DNA from: Asticcacaulis sp. UBA2476 | Lineage (GTDB): Bacteria; Pseudomonadota; Alphaproteobacteria; Caulobacterales; Caulobacteraceae | Assembly: GCA_002342035.1 (NCBI GenBank) | Contig: DDPE01000079.1 | Location: forward strand, 15,808-79,807 | Direction: 5' to 3' | Length of the DNA stretch: 64,000 nucleotides | Shown here: positions 17,013 to 26,696 of the stretch, one piece after another | Position numbering within the stretch: the stretch's first letter is position 1 | How the letters are laid out: every line of letters starts with the position of its first letter | Notes under the pieces: model-generated | Seen by the model: only the letters and a program-made list of their open reading frames with translations | What the model was told of the DNA's origin: nothing | Database searches by the model: none | Made by a program: the position numbers and the translations under genes

Positions 17013-20000
17013 TTAAAACTTGGCTTTCAGACCGACATAGTACTGACGGCCCAGAATATCGCCGTAGTTCAGGGTCGGATAGGAAGGCTCTTCGTCGGTC
17101 AGGTTGGTTACACCGCCGCGTACGGTCAGTTTTTCATTGACATCATACTGAGCCGAGATGCTGTGGCGCAGGTTGGCGTCGATGTTCGGCGTCGGTGTAT
17201 TTTCGATGGTGTCGGTGCGGTTGACCTTGCCTTCGGAAAGATAGAAGGCCGAATAGGACGCGCGGTACGGGCCCTTGGACCAGTTAACGTCAACGCGTGT
17301 CGTCCATTCCGGTTGAAGGGTCGTGCCATCGGTGCGGGTCAGATCAAAGCCAGTAACGGAGGTTTCATAGAGCGCCAGATGGGTGGCTTCCATACCCAGT
17401 TCCAGACGGCCCAGATCACGGTCACCGAAGTATTTACCCAGCGGGAAGGTGTAATTGACGTTATAGATCTCACCTTCCATGTTGACCTGACCGGCATTGT
17501 AGGTGGTGGTCACGGCGGTGACGACATTGCCGGTGGTCGCATCACGGGTAAAGGTTGAGCAGACATCCACCGGACGCACGCTTGAGTCATAGCAGGTCGA
17601 CATGAAGTTGACCGGCGCAAAGGCCGACAGGCCGTTTTCCAGTTCAACCTTGAAACGGTCAACCACAACCGTCAGGCCACTCAGGAAGGTCGGCTGGAAC
17701 ACAAAGCCGTAGGTCGTGGTTTCCGACACTTCGTTCTTCAGATCAGCATTGCCGCCGGTGGTGACCATAGCTGAGGAGAAATTGGTCGAGTCGTTCTGGA
17801 AGGTCGTAAGCGCTGCCGGATTACGACCGGCGGCCGTCCATTCAGCCTGACAGTTGGCCAGACGGGTGGCGGGTGCCGGGCCGGAGTTGATGTAACGGAA
17901 ATCGCACGGGTCCTGCCCCACGCTGCCCAGCGCCGATGAGGTCGGGGCAAACAATTGGGTCAGGGTCGGCGCGCGGAAGTTGCGGCTTTGGTTGGCGCGG
18001 AAGGCAAACGAATCGACCACCTGCCAGCGGATACCGGCACCCCAGACATCTTCGTTCCCTGCGATCGAGTGATCGACATAACGATAGGCACCACTAACTT
18101 CCAGAGCCTGCACGAATGGCAGGGTGAAGTCGCCACCGACGATCGGGATCAGCACTTCGGCGGAATATTCATCGGTCTTATATTCGCCCTGGGTCGCCAG
18201 GGTTTTCGTCCCCGCCCCGACCGTGCCATTGAGGTTAGCAGGCAGCGGGTTAAACTCGGCCTCTTCCTTGCGGTGCTCATAGGCCAGCGAGAAGTTGACC
18301 ATACCCGCTGGCAGGTTGATCAGATCGCCACCGATGGTCGCCAGAAAATCATCCTGGGTATTCTTATAGTCCGAACCGACTTCTGCCGAGACATAGGCAC
18401 GGCCCGCTTCGGTGACATTGCCGGTACCGAACATGTTGATGGGCACGCAGGCCGCGTCATCATTGGTGGTCGAGACATCGGCATTAACGGCGCAGACGAT
18501 CTGCCCCGATGAGTTTTTCACGGCATTAACGGCCTTGGCCAGATTGGCGGTGATGGTGCCCCACCCGCGGCTCTTGCCTTCGGTGACGCCACGGCTATAG
18601 GACACATCCCAGTAGAAGTTACGGTCAAAAGCATCGAAGTCACCGGAAATGCCACCCAGTGCCCGGTAGCTTTCGGTGGTGTACTCTCCGGCGCGTGATG
18701 GCCACAGATCAGCCCAGATTTTCGACATGAACAGTGGCGCACCGGCCCCAAACGATGGCGACGCGGCGGTAAGCGCCGTAATCGTGTCCGGTGTCAGGAA
18801 GGCGTTGTTGCGGGTAAAGGCGATGTAGCCCGAACCGGTAGCTGGCGCGTTCAGCACCGTGTTCGACTGATAGGACTGGTACGGGTCGTACCCTTCGACC
18901 TCAGCATAGGTGACTTCGCCATAAAGCTTGACGCGGTCGGTCAGGTCGTAATGGCCGATCAGGGTCGCGGTGCTGCGCTCAACGCCGGTGTAGAGGGCGG
19001 CCAGTTCGCGGTAGCTGAAGCCATCTCCGCCGGACGAGAACGGAATACCGCCGGGTGTGCCGGAATCATAGGCGGCAAGGCCGGTGCCCGCATCGTTGAA
19101 CTGAGTGTAGGTGCCGTTGCTTTTCAGGATAAAGCGCGGCGTGCCGTCCGGGTTCAGGGCCGGTGCCGGGGCGGTCGCGAAGATCACGCCATTGGTATTG
19201 AACGACCAGAAACGGGTATCGAGGTTCTCACGTACGGTCGGAATACCGTCGCTGGGGTTGGTATTGCCGCTGGAGACATTGACGCGGCCAAGCGCGCTGC
19301 GCGGACGGTCGCTCCAGTACAGAGGGTCGGTGCTGGACCAGCCGGCATCAAAGGCCAGATTGCCTTTGCCATTATCGAAATTGTGGCCGAACGTGGCGCG
19401 AATGGCGTTTTTATTGTAGTCGCCGCGCGACGACGTGCCGGTCTGGATATCCAGTTCCGCGCCTTCAAAATCATCCTTCAGCACATAGTTGATGACGCCA
19501 GCGATGGCATCAGAACCATAAACGGCCGCGCCACCGGCCTGAACCACGTCGATGCGCTTAATCAGCCCCGACGGAATGATGTTGGTGTCAACGGCGTTGC
19601 CGTCCATGCCTGATTGCGAGGCAATAAAGCGGCGGCCATTGACCAGCGTCAAGGTACGCCCCGCACCCATGCCGAACAGGTTCGGGAACTGCTGGCCGGT
19701 GCCTGCATCATTACCCGTGCCATCGGCCAGCGGGAAAGACGCGGAGATCGAGGTCGTCAGGTTGAGCATTTCGCCCGCCTGCACCACACCGCGGTCAGTC
19801 AGAGTCTGGGCATCGATCATGGTCAGCGGCGCGGACGTCTTGGTGCTTGAACGGCGGATACGCGATCCGGTCACGACCACTTCCTGCACGACCTCGTCTT
19901 CGGCGGGCGGCACAGCGTCCTGCGCATAGCTCAAGGTTGCCATCAGGGTCGACATCAAAAGGCTGCCGCCAAAAATCGTCGATGCCATTAATTTGTTATG

Positions 20001-20015
20001 ATTGGTCACTCTCAT
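17013..20015 (-). CDS. TonB-dependent outer membrane receptor 1
   Basis: A 1000-residue TonB-dependent receptor. The signal peptide (MRVTNHNKLMASTIFGG onward) is cut after SYAQ; an acidic stretch, then VVQEVVVTGSRIRRSS marks the TonB box and plug entry. The plug runs through GRTLTLVNGRRFI and GAAVYGSDAIAGVINYVLK, and the barrel ends in YVGLKAKF with the usual terminal Phe. The start at 20015 is chosen for AGAGGG just upstream; an upstream ATG at 20057 would add 14 basic residues. It may import peptides, judging by the three metallopeptidases upstream on the same strand, or galactosides, judging by the GH35 gene downstream. The substrate is unknown. Confidence 0.92.
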   Translation of the reverse strand: MRVTNHNKLMASTIFGGSLLMSTLMATLSYAQDAVPPAEDEVVQEVVVTGSRIRRSSTKTSAPLTMIDAQTLTDRGVVQAGEMLNLTTSISASFPLADGTGNDAGTGQQFPNLFGMGAGRTLTLVNGRRFIASQSGMDGNAVDTNIIPSGLIKRIDVVQAGGAAVYGSDAIAGVINYVLKDDFEGAELDIQTGTSSRGDYNKNAIRATFGHNFDNGKGNLAFDAGWSSTDPLYWSDRPRSALGRVNVSSGNTNPSDGIPTVRENLDTRFWSFNTNGVIFATAPAPALNPDGTPRFILKSNGTYTQFNDAGTGLAAYDSGTPGGIPFSSGGDGFSYRELAALYTGVERSTATLIGHYDLTDRVKLYGEVTYAEVEGYDPYQSYQSNTVLNAPATGSGYIAFTRNNAFLTPDTITALTAASPSFGAGAPLFMSKIWADLWPSRAGEYTTESYRALGGISGDFDAFDRNFYWDVSYSRGVTEGKSRGWGTITANLAKAVNAVKNSSGQIVCAVNADVSTTNDDAACVPINMFGTGNVTEAGRAYVSAEVGSDYKNTQDDFLATIGGDLINLPAGMVNFSLAYEHRKEEAEFNPLPANLNGTVGAGTKTLATQGEYKTDEYSAEVLIPIVGGDFTLPFVQALEVSGAYRYVDHSIAGNEDVWGAGIRWQVVDSFAFRANQSRNFRAPTLTQLFAPTSSALGSVGQDPCDFRYINSGPAPATRLANCQAEWTAAGRNPAALTTFQNDSTNFSSAMVTTGGNADLKNEVSETTTYGFVFQPTFLSGLTVVVDRFKVELENGLSAFAPVNFMSTCYDSSVRPVDVCSTFTRDATTGNVVTAVTTTYNAGQVNMEGEIYNVNYTFPLGKYFGDRDLGRLELGMEATHLALYETSVTGFDLTRTDGTTLQPEWTTRVDVNWSKGPYRASYSAFYLSEGKVNRTDTIENTPTPNIDANLRHSISAQYDVNEKLTVRGGVTNLTDEEPSYPTLNYGDILGRQYYVGLKAKF

Positions 20016-20384
20016 ATCCCTCTTGCCTTTAACCCTGCGGATCGCCCGAACCGGCAATGACTATCCCCTGCCGTGAGGTTCAACCGTTAACAAAGGAGGC
20101 CCTTTGTACCCGCAAAGCAAAAAATGCCTCTGATGCAGACGTTAGGGCTCGGATGCGGGTTTTTCATGCCTTTATTAATGTCGTCACAATAGCGACATAA
20201 AATTTTTATTCGGTTAGCGAGAGCCGCAGGCAATTTTTATTCACCAAACCACCACTGTGTTAATCTCACCACAAATGGAAATAACATAAAGACCGCTGTG
20301 TCATTATGCCCACACACTCAAGCCGGGCAACCGTTTGCAGTGATGTCTAACCCGGCAATCAGGCTTGAATTGGTCTATGCTCAG
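20016..20384. promoter_or_regulatory. Leader region of TonB receptor 1 with inverted repeat
   Basis: This 369-base gap holds no convincing gene. It contains a perfect six-base inverted repeat, ATGTCG at 20178-20183 and CGACAT at 20193-20198, nine bases apart, and a hairpin-capable ACAAAGG/CCTTTGT pair near 20089-20107 in the predicted untranslated leader. The AT-rich part around 20195-20240 is the most promoter-like stretch. The inverted repeat is a candidate operator for the receptor on the minus strand; this is inference. Confidence 0.4.
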
Positions 20385-21875
20385 TTACCAGTGAGCGCAT
20401 TTTTTATTCGCGACGGTTTTCAGGCGGATATATTGAAAACCGTCAACGCCAGCGTCTTTTCCGGGCGATTGTGTGGCCTTACGCGTAAAGCACGGCCCAA
20501 ACGCCTTGGGCGACGGATCGATCGTTTGGGTGCCGTCGATATTGATGGCGCGGAAATCGTCAACCGCCTTTGGCCCCAGTTCCGCGCTCAGCATGGCCTC
20601 GAAATAGGCCCGGTCAAAACGCGCACCTTTGTGACGAGCGGCAAACATCGGCGCCAGAAAGCTATCAAGGTTACGTTTGCCTTTAGAGTTTTCGCGAATC
20701 TTGACATCGAGGTCAGCCCAGTACAGCGCGCCGCGCACATAGGGGGTGTGGCGGATTTTCTCATCACCAAACCCGACACCGACGATCTTCTCCGCCGACC
20801 AGTTGCGCGCCGGTGAGGTGTAGTAGTTGGCGACCTGCTCATTCAGAAGGGCTGCATATTCGTCGACGCTGACCAGACCGCCCCGCAGCGGCAGAATAGT
20901 GGTGTAATAGACATTCAGCCCTTCGGTGAACCAGTTATCGGCCACCCCGCCTTCGATCCCGCCGACCCACTGGTGGCCCATTTCGTGGAAGACGGTGATG
21001 CGGATGTCATGGATATCTTTTTTCGCCGCTTCACTCATCGAATACATAAATGAGTTGCCAAGCGCCGTGCCACCACCAAACGGCGGGGTCTTCAGTCCGC
21101 GCAGAAACACCCGGTAATCCGGCGCTGGGTCCATATATTTGAAGGAGGTCGACAGCACCTTATAGGCTTTTGAGGCCCACACCATCTCAGCCTTGGCATC
21201 AAACGGCAGCGCCCCCAGCCAGTAGGCGTTGAAATGGCTATCGCCGGGAATAGAATAATGCTGGGCAGGCCCGGCCATCAGCCAGCCGCCAGTCAAAGCC
21301 TGCGGTGCGCCCTTGACCTCGAACGCGCCTTGGCCAAAGGTGGTCACCCCGACCGATCCGGCCTCAAGTCCGCTTAAGTCCCATCTGACCTTAGACGTGG
21401 TCGTCCCGGCATTTTCCGGCAGCATGAGAAAGCCACCGCCCGAACCTGATACCCCGCCACCCGAGGGCCTGATGCCAAAGGCCGGGCCACCGGGACTGTT
21501 TGGCGGTTGCACCTGCGCGCTATAGCTGACCGTTACCGGATAGCTTACCGCACGCGTCGCCGTCCAATGGCGGTAATAGGGGAAGCCGCCGGAGACGGGC
21601 TTGTCTTCCGACACGGTAAAGCTGATCTCGCCGTCGCGGTCGGTGACCTTGAGGCCCGTAATACGATCGGCCACGCCGGTCACGGCGGCATAGGTCACCG
21701 GGGCATTGAGGCCAAACGGCTTATCACCGGCAACACCATTGACGACCTGCGTGACTTCGATAGCCGACACCTCACCGCCCGCATCGCGCACCGGCTTCCA
21801 GGTCATGTCAAGCACTTGCGCGTGGGCGGCACCGGCGGCCAGAACAGCGGCGATGGGGAATAGAGCCTTGATCAT
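20385..21875 (-). CDS. M61-like secreted metallopeptidase without PDZ domain
   Basis: A 496-residue protein with a signal peptide ending AGAAHAQ. The zinc site is HEMGHQWVGG near residue 296 with a downstream glutamate in NWFTEG, as in M61/M1 (gluzincin) peptidases. The N-terminal beta-rich region matches its two upstream paralogs. Unlike them it stops soon after the conserved FGPCF motif and has no PDZ domain, yet it keeps a terminal cysteine (KKCAHW) corresponding to theirs. ATG 21875 is preferred; a GTG at 21887 overlaps the previous gene's end. It is the last of the three-peptidase run. The substrate is unknown, and M61 enzymes often act as aminopeptidases. Confidence 0.8.
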   Translation of the reverse strand: MIKALFPIAAVLAAGAAHAQVLDMTWKPVRDAGGEVSAIEVTQVVNGVAGDKPFGLNAPVTYAAVTGVADRITGLKVTDRDGEISFTVSEDKPVSGGFPYYRHWTATRAVSYPVTVSYSAQVQPPNSPGGPAFGIRPSGGGVSGSGGGFLMLPENAGTTTSKVRWDLSGLEAGSVGVTTFGQGAFEVKGAPQALTGGWLMAGPAQHYSIPGDSHFNAYWLGALPFDAKAEMVWASKAYKVLSTSFKYMDPAPDYRVFLRGLKTPPFGGGTALGNSFMYSMSEAAKKDIHDIRITVFHEMGHQWVGGIEGGVADNWFTEGLNVYYTTILPLRGGLVSVDEYAALLNEQVANYYTSPARNWSAEKIVGVGFGDEKIRHTPYVRGALYWADLDVKIRENSKGKRNLDSFLAPMFAARHKGARFDRAYFEAMLSAELGPKAVDDFRAINIDGTQTIDPSPKAFGPCFTRKATQSPGKDAGVDGFQYIRLKTVANKKCAHW

Positions 21876-21876
21876 A

Positions 21877-23577
21877 TTAAACCGCACACTTATGATCAGC
21901 TACGCCTTTGACCCGCTGCCACAGATAACCCTTGGTCAAGTGCCCCTGCGGGCTAAACGTGATATCATGCTTTTGACCGTCGCGCTCGATTTTCAAGGTG
22001 ATCGGCTCGCGCGGGTCTTGCTGAATGGCGTCGATGATCAGGGTATTGGTGACGACATCGCCGTCTTTTAGACCTGCCTTCGCCGCCGGAGAAGCCTGAT
22101 CGAGGCCCGCAATCACCCGTGGCCGGTTGATCAGACTCGACATCTCAAAGCCCAGTTCAAACACCGGCATCTGCGTTTCCACCCGTTTAAAACATATCCC
22201 CAAAGCGTTCGACGCCGGAATTTGCACGGCACCGTTCATCATAGCCTCAAACTCGGTTTTGGCCTGTGGACCCAGTTCCGCCACCAGCAAATCCATCCAG
22301 TCTTTTTCGGTCACCGACTGGCCATCATTGTGGCGTTTCAGATAGGCGCGCACCACGTCATCCAGTGTGCGCTTGCCCGCCGATTTGGCGCGGATCTGAC
22401 CATCCAGCACATGGAAATACATCGAACCACGGTTATAGGGCTGGATGCGCTGACGCGGATCGGTCCAGAAGTTCTTGATCGCCTCAGACATCGGCACGTT
22501 AATGCGGATATTGGAATAATAGGCCCGCGCCGTCTCGTTAAAGTCCTCAAGGAACTGGTCCGGCGTAAACAGGCCGGTCATGAATGGGGCGCGGCGCTGA
22601 TAATAGACGGCGATACCTTCGGTGAACCAGCCCGCATCAGGGTTGCGGCCACTGTCGTCGGCCTCCATCAGCCCATGCAGATAGACATGCACCATTTCAT
22701 GGGAAATCAGGCTTTTGATGCCCAGTTCGCTGGCCTGCGGGGCCATGGTCGCGATCAGCCCTTCCGGGCCGGCAGTCCCGCTGGTGCCGCCATAGATATT
22801 GGAGCGCATCAGCACCGTAAACGGCGGCGGCGATTGAAATCCGAAATAGCCCGACATGCGCGTATAGGCGTCCGATGACCAGTCGAGCAGCGGTTTTTGC
22901 GGATGGTTATTGATGGCGGTCGAGGCAGCACGGAAGACGCTCGGCGTTGTCAGGTCATCGGGGGTGGAGATAAGATTTCCGGCCATAAAATAGGTCTGGC
23001 GCAGGCGACTGATCGGCTCGGTCACAGTCTTCGGATTACGCGCGTACGACGTGATCGAGCGCGCACCGTTCGGCAACTGTTTCAAATCCCAATTGATGCT
23101 GACCTCATAGGGCTTTTCCTGATCGGGCAGCAACAGGATGGATGATCCCTGCGCGCTTGATCCCAGCCCCTCTGAGCGCAGTTCCCAGTTCGGGCCGGAA
23201 ATGGTTTCCTGCGAAGTTGCTACATCATAGCTTAAGGTCACATCCCCCACCGGCGCGCGATCGGTCGTGAAAATCTGCGCCGGTGCGCCCATATAGCCGG
23301 TGCCGTCCGATGGCGTCAGGGCAAGCGGCCCTTTGTCATCGCGAGCGGCAATATTGCTGATGCGGTCGGGAATACGCTGCAACGGCCCCAAGGTTTTGGG
23401 GATGGTAAAGCGCATGACCGGATCGCCCGCCGCGGTATCAAACCGGCTCTCGACGGACCAACCGGTGACGGCATCCGCCGACACCTGCGGCGTCAGGGTC
23501 AGGTCAAGCTTCAGCGGCTCAGCCCCCGCCCCGGCTGCCAAAACCATCAGGGACGCACTCAGGAAAAATCTACGCAT
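21877..23577 (-). CDS. M61-like secreted metallopeptidase with PDZ domain, copy 2
   Basis: A 566-residue protein with a signal peptide (MRRFFLSASLMVLAAGAGA). The zinc motif HEMVHVYLHG is near residue 293, with the third ligand expected in GWFTEG. A PDZ-like module near the C-terminus contains DQASPAAKAGLKDGDVV. A cysteine in LGICF and a cysteine four residues from the end region (HKCAV) frame this module and may form a disulfide. GTGAGGAA just upstream serves as the binding site for ATG 23577; the listed GTG lies within it. Its end touches the next paralog, so they are co-transcribed. Periplasmic peptidase activity is inferred from the family. Confidence 0.82.
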   Translation of the reverse strand: MRRFFLSASLMVLAAGAGAEPLKLDLTLTPQVSADAVTGWSVESRFDTAAGDPVMRFTIPKTLGPLQRIPDRISNIAARDDKGPLALTPSDGTGYMGAPAQIFTTDRAPVGDVTLSYDVATSQETISGPNWELRSEGLGSSAQGSSILLLPDQEKPYEVSINWDLKQLPNGARSITSYARNPKTVTEPISRLRQTYFMAGNLISTPDDLTTPSVFRAASTAINNHPQKPLLDWSSDAYTRMSGYFGFQSPPPFTVLMRSNIYGGTSGTAGPEGLIATMAPQASELGIKSLISHEMVHVYLHGLMEADDSGRNPDAGWFTEGIAVYYQRRAPFMTGLFTPDQFLEDFNETARAYYSNIRINVPMSEAIKNFWTDPRQRIQPYNRGSMYFHVLDGQIRAKSAGKRTLDDVVRAYLKRHNDGQSVTEKDWMDLLVAELGPQAKTEFEAMMNGAVQIPASNALGICFKRVETQMPVFELGFEMSSLINRPRVIAGLDQASPAAKAGLKDGDVVTNTLIIDAIQQDPREPITLKIERDGQKHDITFSPQGHLTKGYLWQRVKGVADHKCAV

Positions 23578-23604
23578 AGGGTTCCTCACAGCTTACAGGC
23601 GGCA

Positions 23605-25299
23605 TCATAATTTACAGGCGATGTCTGGCACATCGGCCTTGCGTTGCCACTGATGGGCAGCCACGGCCTCACCGCGCGGCAGGTAGGATATGTCGATCAC
23701 CGCCTCGCCGCGCTTGACCTTGAGCGTCATCGGGCTGGTCTGGGTGCGCTGGGCGTCAAACACGCTGGTGGCCTCAATGACGACATCGCCGTCTTTCAGT
23801 CCCGACGCAGATGCCGCTGATCCGACGCGCACACCGCTGATCAGCTTTTTATCGAGCGACGGCTGATCAAAGCCCAGATCAAACCGGCGCACGGTTGTCG
23901 GCACCACTGTAAAGCATGGCCCCAGGGCACCGGCGACAGGGATCAGGGGCTTACCCGCGACCATGTTGTCATAGTCGGTCTTCGCCGTTGCCCCGATCTC
24001 GGTGCCGACCAGGGTCAGCCACACATCTATGCCGGGCGTTTCACCGGCTTTCTGTTTGGCAATCATGGCCTGCACCATCGTATCAAGCGTTTTGGCCCCG
24101 CCCGTAGCTGCCCGTATCTTGGCGTCAGTATTGATCAGGTACAACAGCCCACGGCCATAGGGGATGGTCTGGGCGCTATTGTCTTTCCAGAACGCCGCCG
24201 CTGCATCGGCATTACTCAACTTACTCAAGGGGTTGGACCAATAGCTGAACGCCCGGTCATTGATCATCTCACCGACCTGAGCCGGCGTCAAAAGACCGGC
24301 CCGCAGGGCCAGCATGATCGAATAATATTCCGCCGTGCCTTCGGTATACCAGGCCGAGTCGCCATGCTCACCACCGATTTTCAGCCAGTTATGGGCCATT
24401 TCGTGAGCCAGCAGGGCCTGAAGCCTATCCAGGGTCGGCGGATTACCTGCGTCATAACCAAAGATAAACGACGATGCCAAAGCCGTCCCGCCCATACCGC
24501 TGAACGGGTTTTCGCGCACAAAGACACGGTAACTGCCGCCCTCAGCCTTAAAAAACGTCGTCATCTGCCCGTAGAGCGCACCGATCTTGTGCGCCACAGT
24601 CTGGGTGTCGAACGGCGGGGTTTTCGTCCAGTACATCGAAAAGCCGTCGGCTTCATAGGTCTGGACGTTGCCAGCATAGTAGTAGCTGAAGTTCCACAGA
24701 TCGGTCGGGGCGATCTGCTTGACCTGCCCCTCGCCCAGACTGTGGACGCCCCTGGCACCCGCCGGATAAGCCGACATATCCCAGTTGAGCGTCACGCTAT
24801 AGGGCGTCTTTTTGTCCGGCAGGGCCAGAAAGGTCATGCCTGCGCCATTGACGCCGCCGGGTTGGCCGCGCAGATCAAACAACGGCCCCATACGAGTCGT
24901 ACCGGACACTTCGCGGACATGGGCGCGGTAGGTCAGGGTCACGTCGCCCTCCGTCGCCCGACCGGCATTGAAATGGCGATACTGCCATTGCGGGGTCGCG
25001 GGCTGATCGGCCTGGGTTATGGCCACGGCGCCTTTGGCATCGGTGACCTTAAGGTCTTTGGCATCAAGTTTTATGCCCGGCATGGATACGATCATCAGCG
25101 GCAACCGCGCCAAAGTCTCACCGGCGGCGGCTTTGGGGGCCTCAAGCTTTATGGTCACGTCCACATAATCGCCGGTCCCGGCTGCAGTCGCGTGGGGTTT
25201 CAGCAGGATATCCAGTTTCGGCGGCGCCCCTTGCGCCAGAGCCTCCACCGACGTCAGGTTGAGGGCGGCGGCGACGGCAACGGCGATTTTAGATTTCAT
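23605..25299 (-). CDS. M61-like secreted metallopeptidase with PDZ domain, copy 3
   Basis: A 564-residue protein with a signal peptide ending VEALAQ. The zinc motif HEMAHNWLKIGG starts near residue 299, with the third ligand in AWYTEG. A C-terminal PDZ-like module includes RVGSAASASGLKDGDVV, and the cysteine pair LGPCF/IACKL brackets it. AGGGG precedes ATG 25299. It is the first of three tandem paralogs on the minus strand and follows the Tat-exported PLP enzyme gene by 113 bases. The three proteins share position of active site and overall plan but have diverged widely, suggesting different specificities. Confidence 0.82.
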   Translation of the reverse strand: MKSKIAVAVAAALNLTSVEALAQGAPPKLDILLKPHATAAGTGDYVDVTIKLEAPKAAAGETLARLPLMIVSMPGIKLDAKDLKVTDAKGAVAITQADQPATPQWQYRHFNAGRATEGDVTLTYRAHVREVSGTTRMGPLFDLRGQPGGVNGAGMTFLALPDKKTPYSVTLNWDMSAYPAGARGVHSLGEGQVKQIAPTDLWNFSYYYAGNVQTYEADGFSMYWTKTPPFDTQTVAHKIGALYGQMTTFFKAEGGSYRVFVRENPFSGMGGTALASSFIFGYDAGNPPTLDRLQALLAHEMAHNWLKIGGEHGDSAWYTEGTAEYYSIMLALRAGLLTPAQVGEMINDRAFSYWSNPLSKLSNADAAAAFWKDNSAQTIPYGRGLLYLINTDAKIRAATGGAKTLDTMVQAMIAKQKAGETPGIDVWLTLVGTEIGATAKTDYDNMVAGKPLIPVAGALGPCFTVVPTTVRRFDLGFDQPSLDKKLISGVRVGSAASASGLKDGDVVIEATSVFDAQRTQTSPMTLKVKRGEAVIDISYLPRGEAVAAHQWQRKADVPDIACKL

Positions 25300-25412
25300 G
25301 GCAAATCCCCTGCATAATGCGCGTATATTTCCACGGTAGCGCAGGCACGTCTTTGCGAATTGCACCCGTAAGCCGGAAACTTTATGCCGCAATGGCTTAT
25401 ATCAGAGCTTTA

Positions 25413-26696
25413 TCAGATTTTGGGAAGCGCCGCTAAGGCCCGCTCGATATCGGCGTGATCGTTGAATACCGACACCGAATAGCGGAAACGGTGCTGAGAC
25501 ACGGTGATCCTGATTTTCGCGGCCTCCAACGCCGGATTAAGCTTTGTGCGCGCATTTTCGAGCACGCAGGCCACCATCGGTGTTTTCGCATCCGTAGGCG
25601 TCATCAGCGTGTAACCGCGCTTAGGCAGTTCGGCTTTGAGGTGATCGGTCAGGGTCTGGGCATGGGCCTGAATGCGCTCCACCCCGTTGGTCAGGATATA
25701 CCCAAGCGAATAATCAAGCTGGGCCAGAAGGGATTCTGAACTGGTCCCCACGGCAAATAACCCGCGCGCGCCGTCATCAAAGGCATAGTCGGCAATGGTA
25801 TCCCCCGGCGTATCATAGGGATAGATATGGCTCTTGAACGCACTCATGCCGTAATAGCCGACAAACGGGCGCTTGATCAGCTTTTGCACATCCTTGCGGG
25901 CATAGACAAAGCCCATGCCGAAATCGCCCATCAGCCACTTATAGCTGGCGCAGGCGGCAAAATCGACGCCCGTCGCCTTGACATCGACCGGCACACAGCC
26001 CGCCGCATGGATAATGTCGGCATAGACCAGCGCGCCGTGCGCGTGGGCCAGATCGCACACGGCCTTAAGGTCGTGCTCAAAACCGTTGATGGTCGAAACC
26101 AGCGACAGGGCGACAAATTTCGTACCCGGCGTGATAGCCTTTTTGATGTCTTCAAGGTCAATGCGGCCGTCGCGGTCACGCACCCACACGACCTCACAAC
26201 CCTGTTTGGCCAGTTCCTCATAGAGCGGGATCGAGCCAAAGAAATGCAGGGTATCAGTGACGATCCGCGCCTTAGCGTCGGCCAGCCCCAACCCCGCCAC
26301 GATCATGTTTTCGCCCATAGTCGTCGATTGCACGAAGGTGACTTCATCAGCCTCAGCATTAATCAGCTTGGCGAATTTCTCCAGCACGCGTTTTTCATTA
26401 AGCTGCACGCCCTGAAACCCAGTGTCCATGAAGCGCTTGGCCTGATAGGCCTCTAAGGCCGCCTTGGCGCCTGTGCTGAACGGGTGCATGGTGCCGGAAT
26501 TGAGGTAGGTCACCTCCATCGGCCCAAACGACGCCTTATCCGGAAAGTTTACAGCCTTATCCGGCCCGGCAAAGGGGTCGGCAGAGGGTGCTGTGGCGGT
26601 TTGCGCACTCGCCACCCCCATACTGGCCATAGCGCCCACACTTCCCACCGATGCTACCCCCACAGTTTTTAACCAATCGCGACGTGTTACCGGCAT
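25413..26696 (-). CDS. Tat-exported class V aminotransferase-like PLP enzyme
   Basis: A 427-residue fold-type I PLP protein of the class V aminotransferase/cysteine desulfurase group. The PLP lysine lies in CASYKWLMGDFGMGF, preceded by VYADIIHAAGCVPVD. The N-terminus carries a twin-arginine signal, TRRDWLKTVGVASVG, with a cleavage region near SAQ, so the folded holoenzyme is expected in the periplasm. Few PLP enzymes act there; PvdN, which matures pyoverdine peptides in Pseudomonas, is a known Tat-exported example. The neighbours are secreted peptidases on both sides, so a peptide or amino acid substrate is likely. Isopenicillin N epimerase-like annotation would be only a family label. Confidence 0.85.
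   Translation of the reverse strand: MPVTRRDWLKTVGVASVGSVGAMASMGVASAQTATAPSADPFAGPDKAVNFPDKASFGPMEVTYLNSGTMHPFSTGAKAALEAYQAKRFMDTGFQGVQLNEKRVLEKFAKLINAEADEVTFVQSTTMGENMIVAGLGLADAKARIVTDTLHFFGSIPLYEELAKQGCEVVWVRDRDGRIDLEDIKKAITPGTKFVALSLVSTINGFEHDLKAVCDLAHAHGALVYADIIHAAGCVPVDVKATGVDFAACASYKWLMGDFGMGFVYARKDVQKLIKRPFVGYYGMSAFKSHIYPYDTPGDTIADYAFDDGARGLFAVGTSSESLLAQLDYSLGYILTNGVERIQAHAQTLTDHLKAELPKRGYTLMTPTDAKTPMVACVLENARTKLNPALEAAKIRITVSQHRFRYSVSVFNDHADIERALAALPKI

Noticed and set aside
18951..19613. Long plus-strand frame opposite TonB receptor 1, and similar long frames opposite other GC-rich genes
   Set aside because: These are mirror frames of real genes: their composition is skewed to Arg, Gly and Ala and they contain no recognisable domain.
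20089..20107. A riboswitch in the TonB receptor 1 leader
   Set aside because: Only a single short hairpin is visible, with no conserved riboswitch core such as a cobalamin or TPP box.
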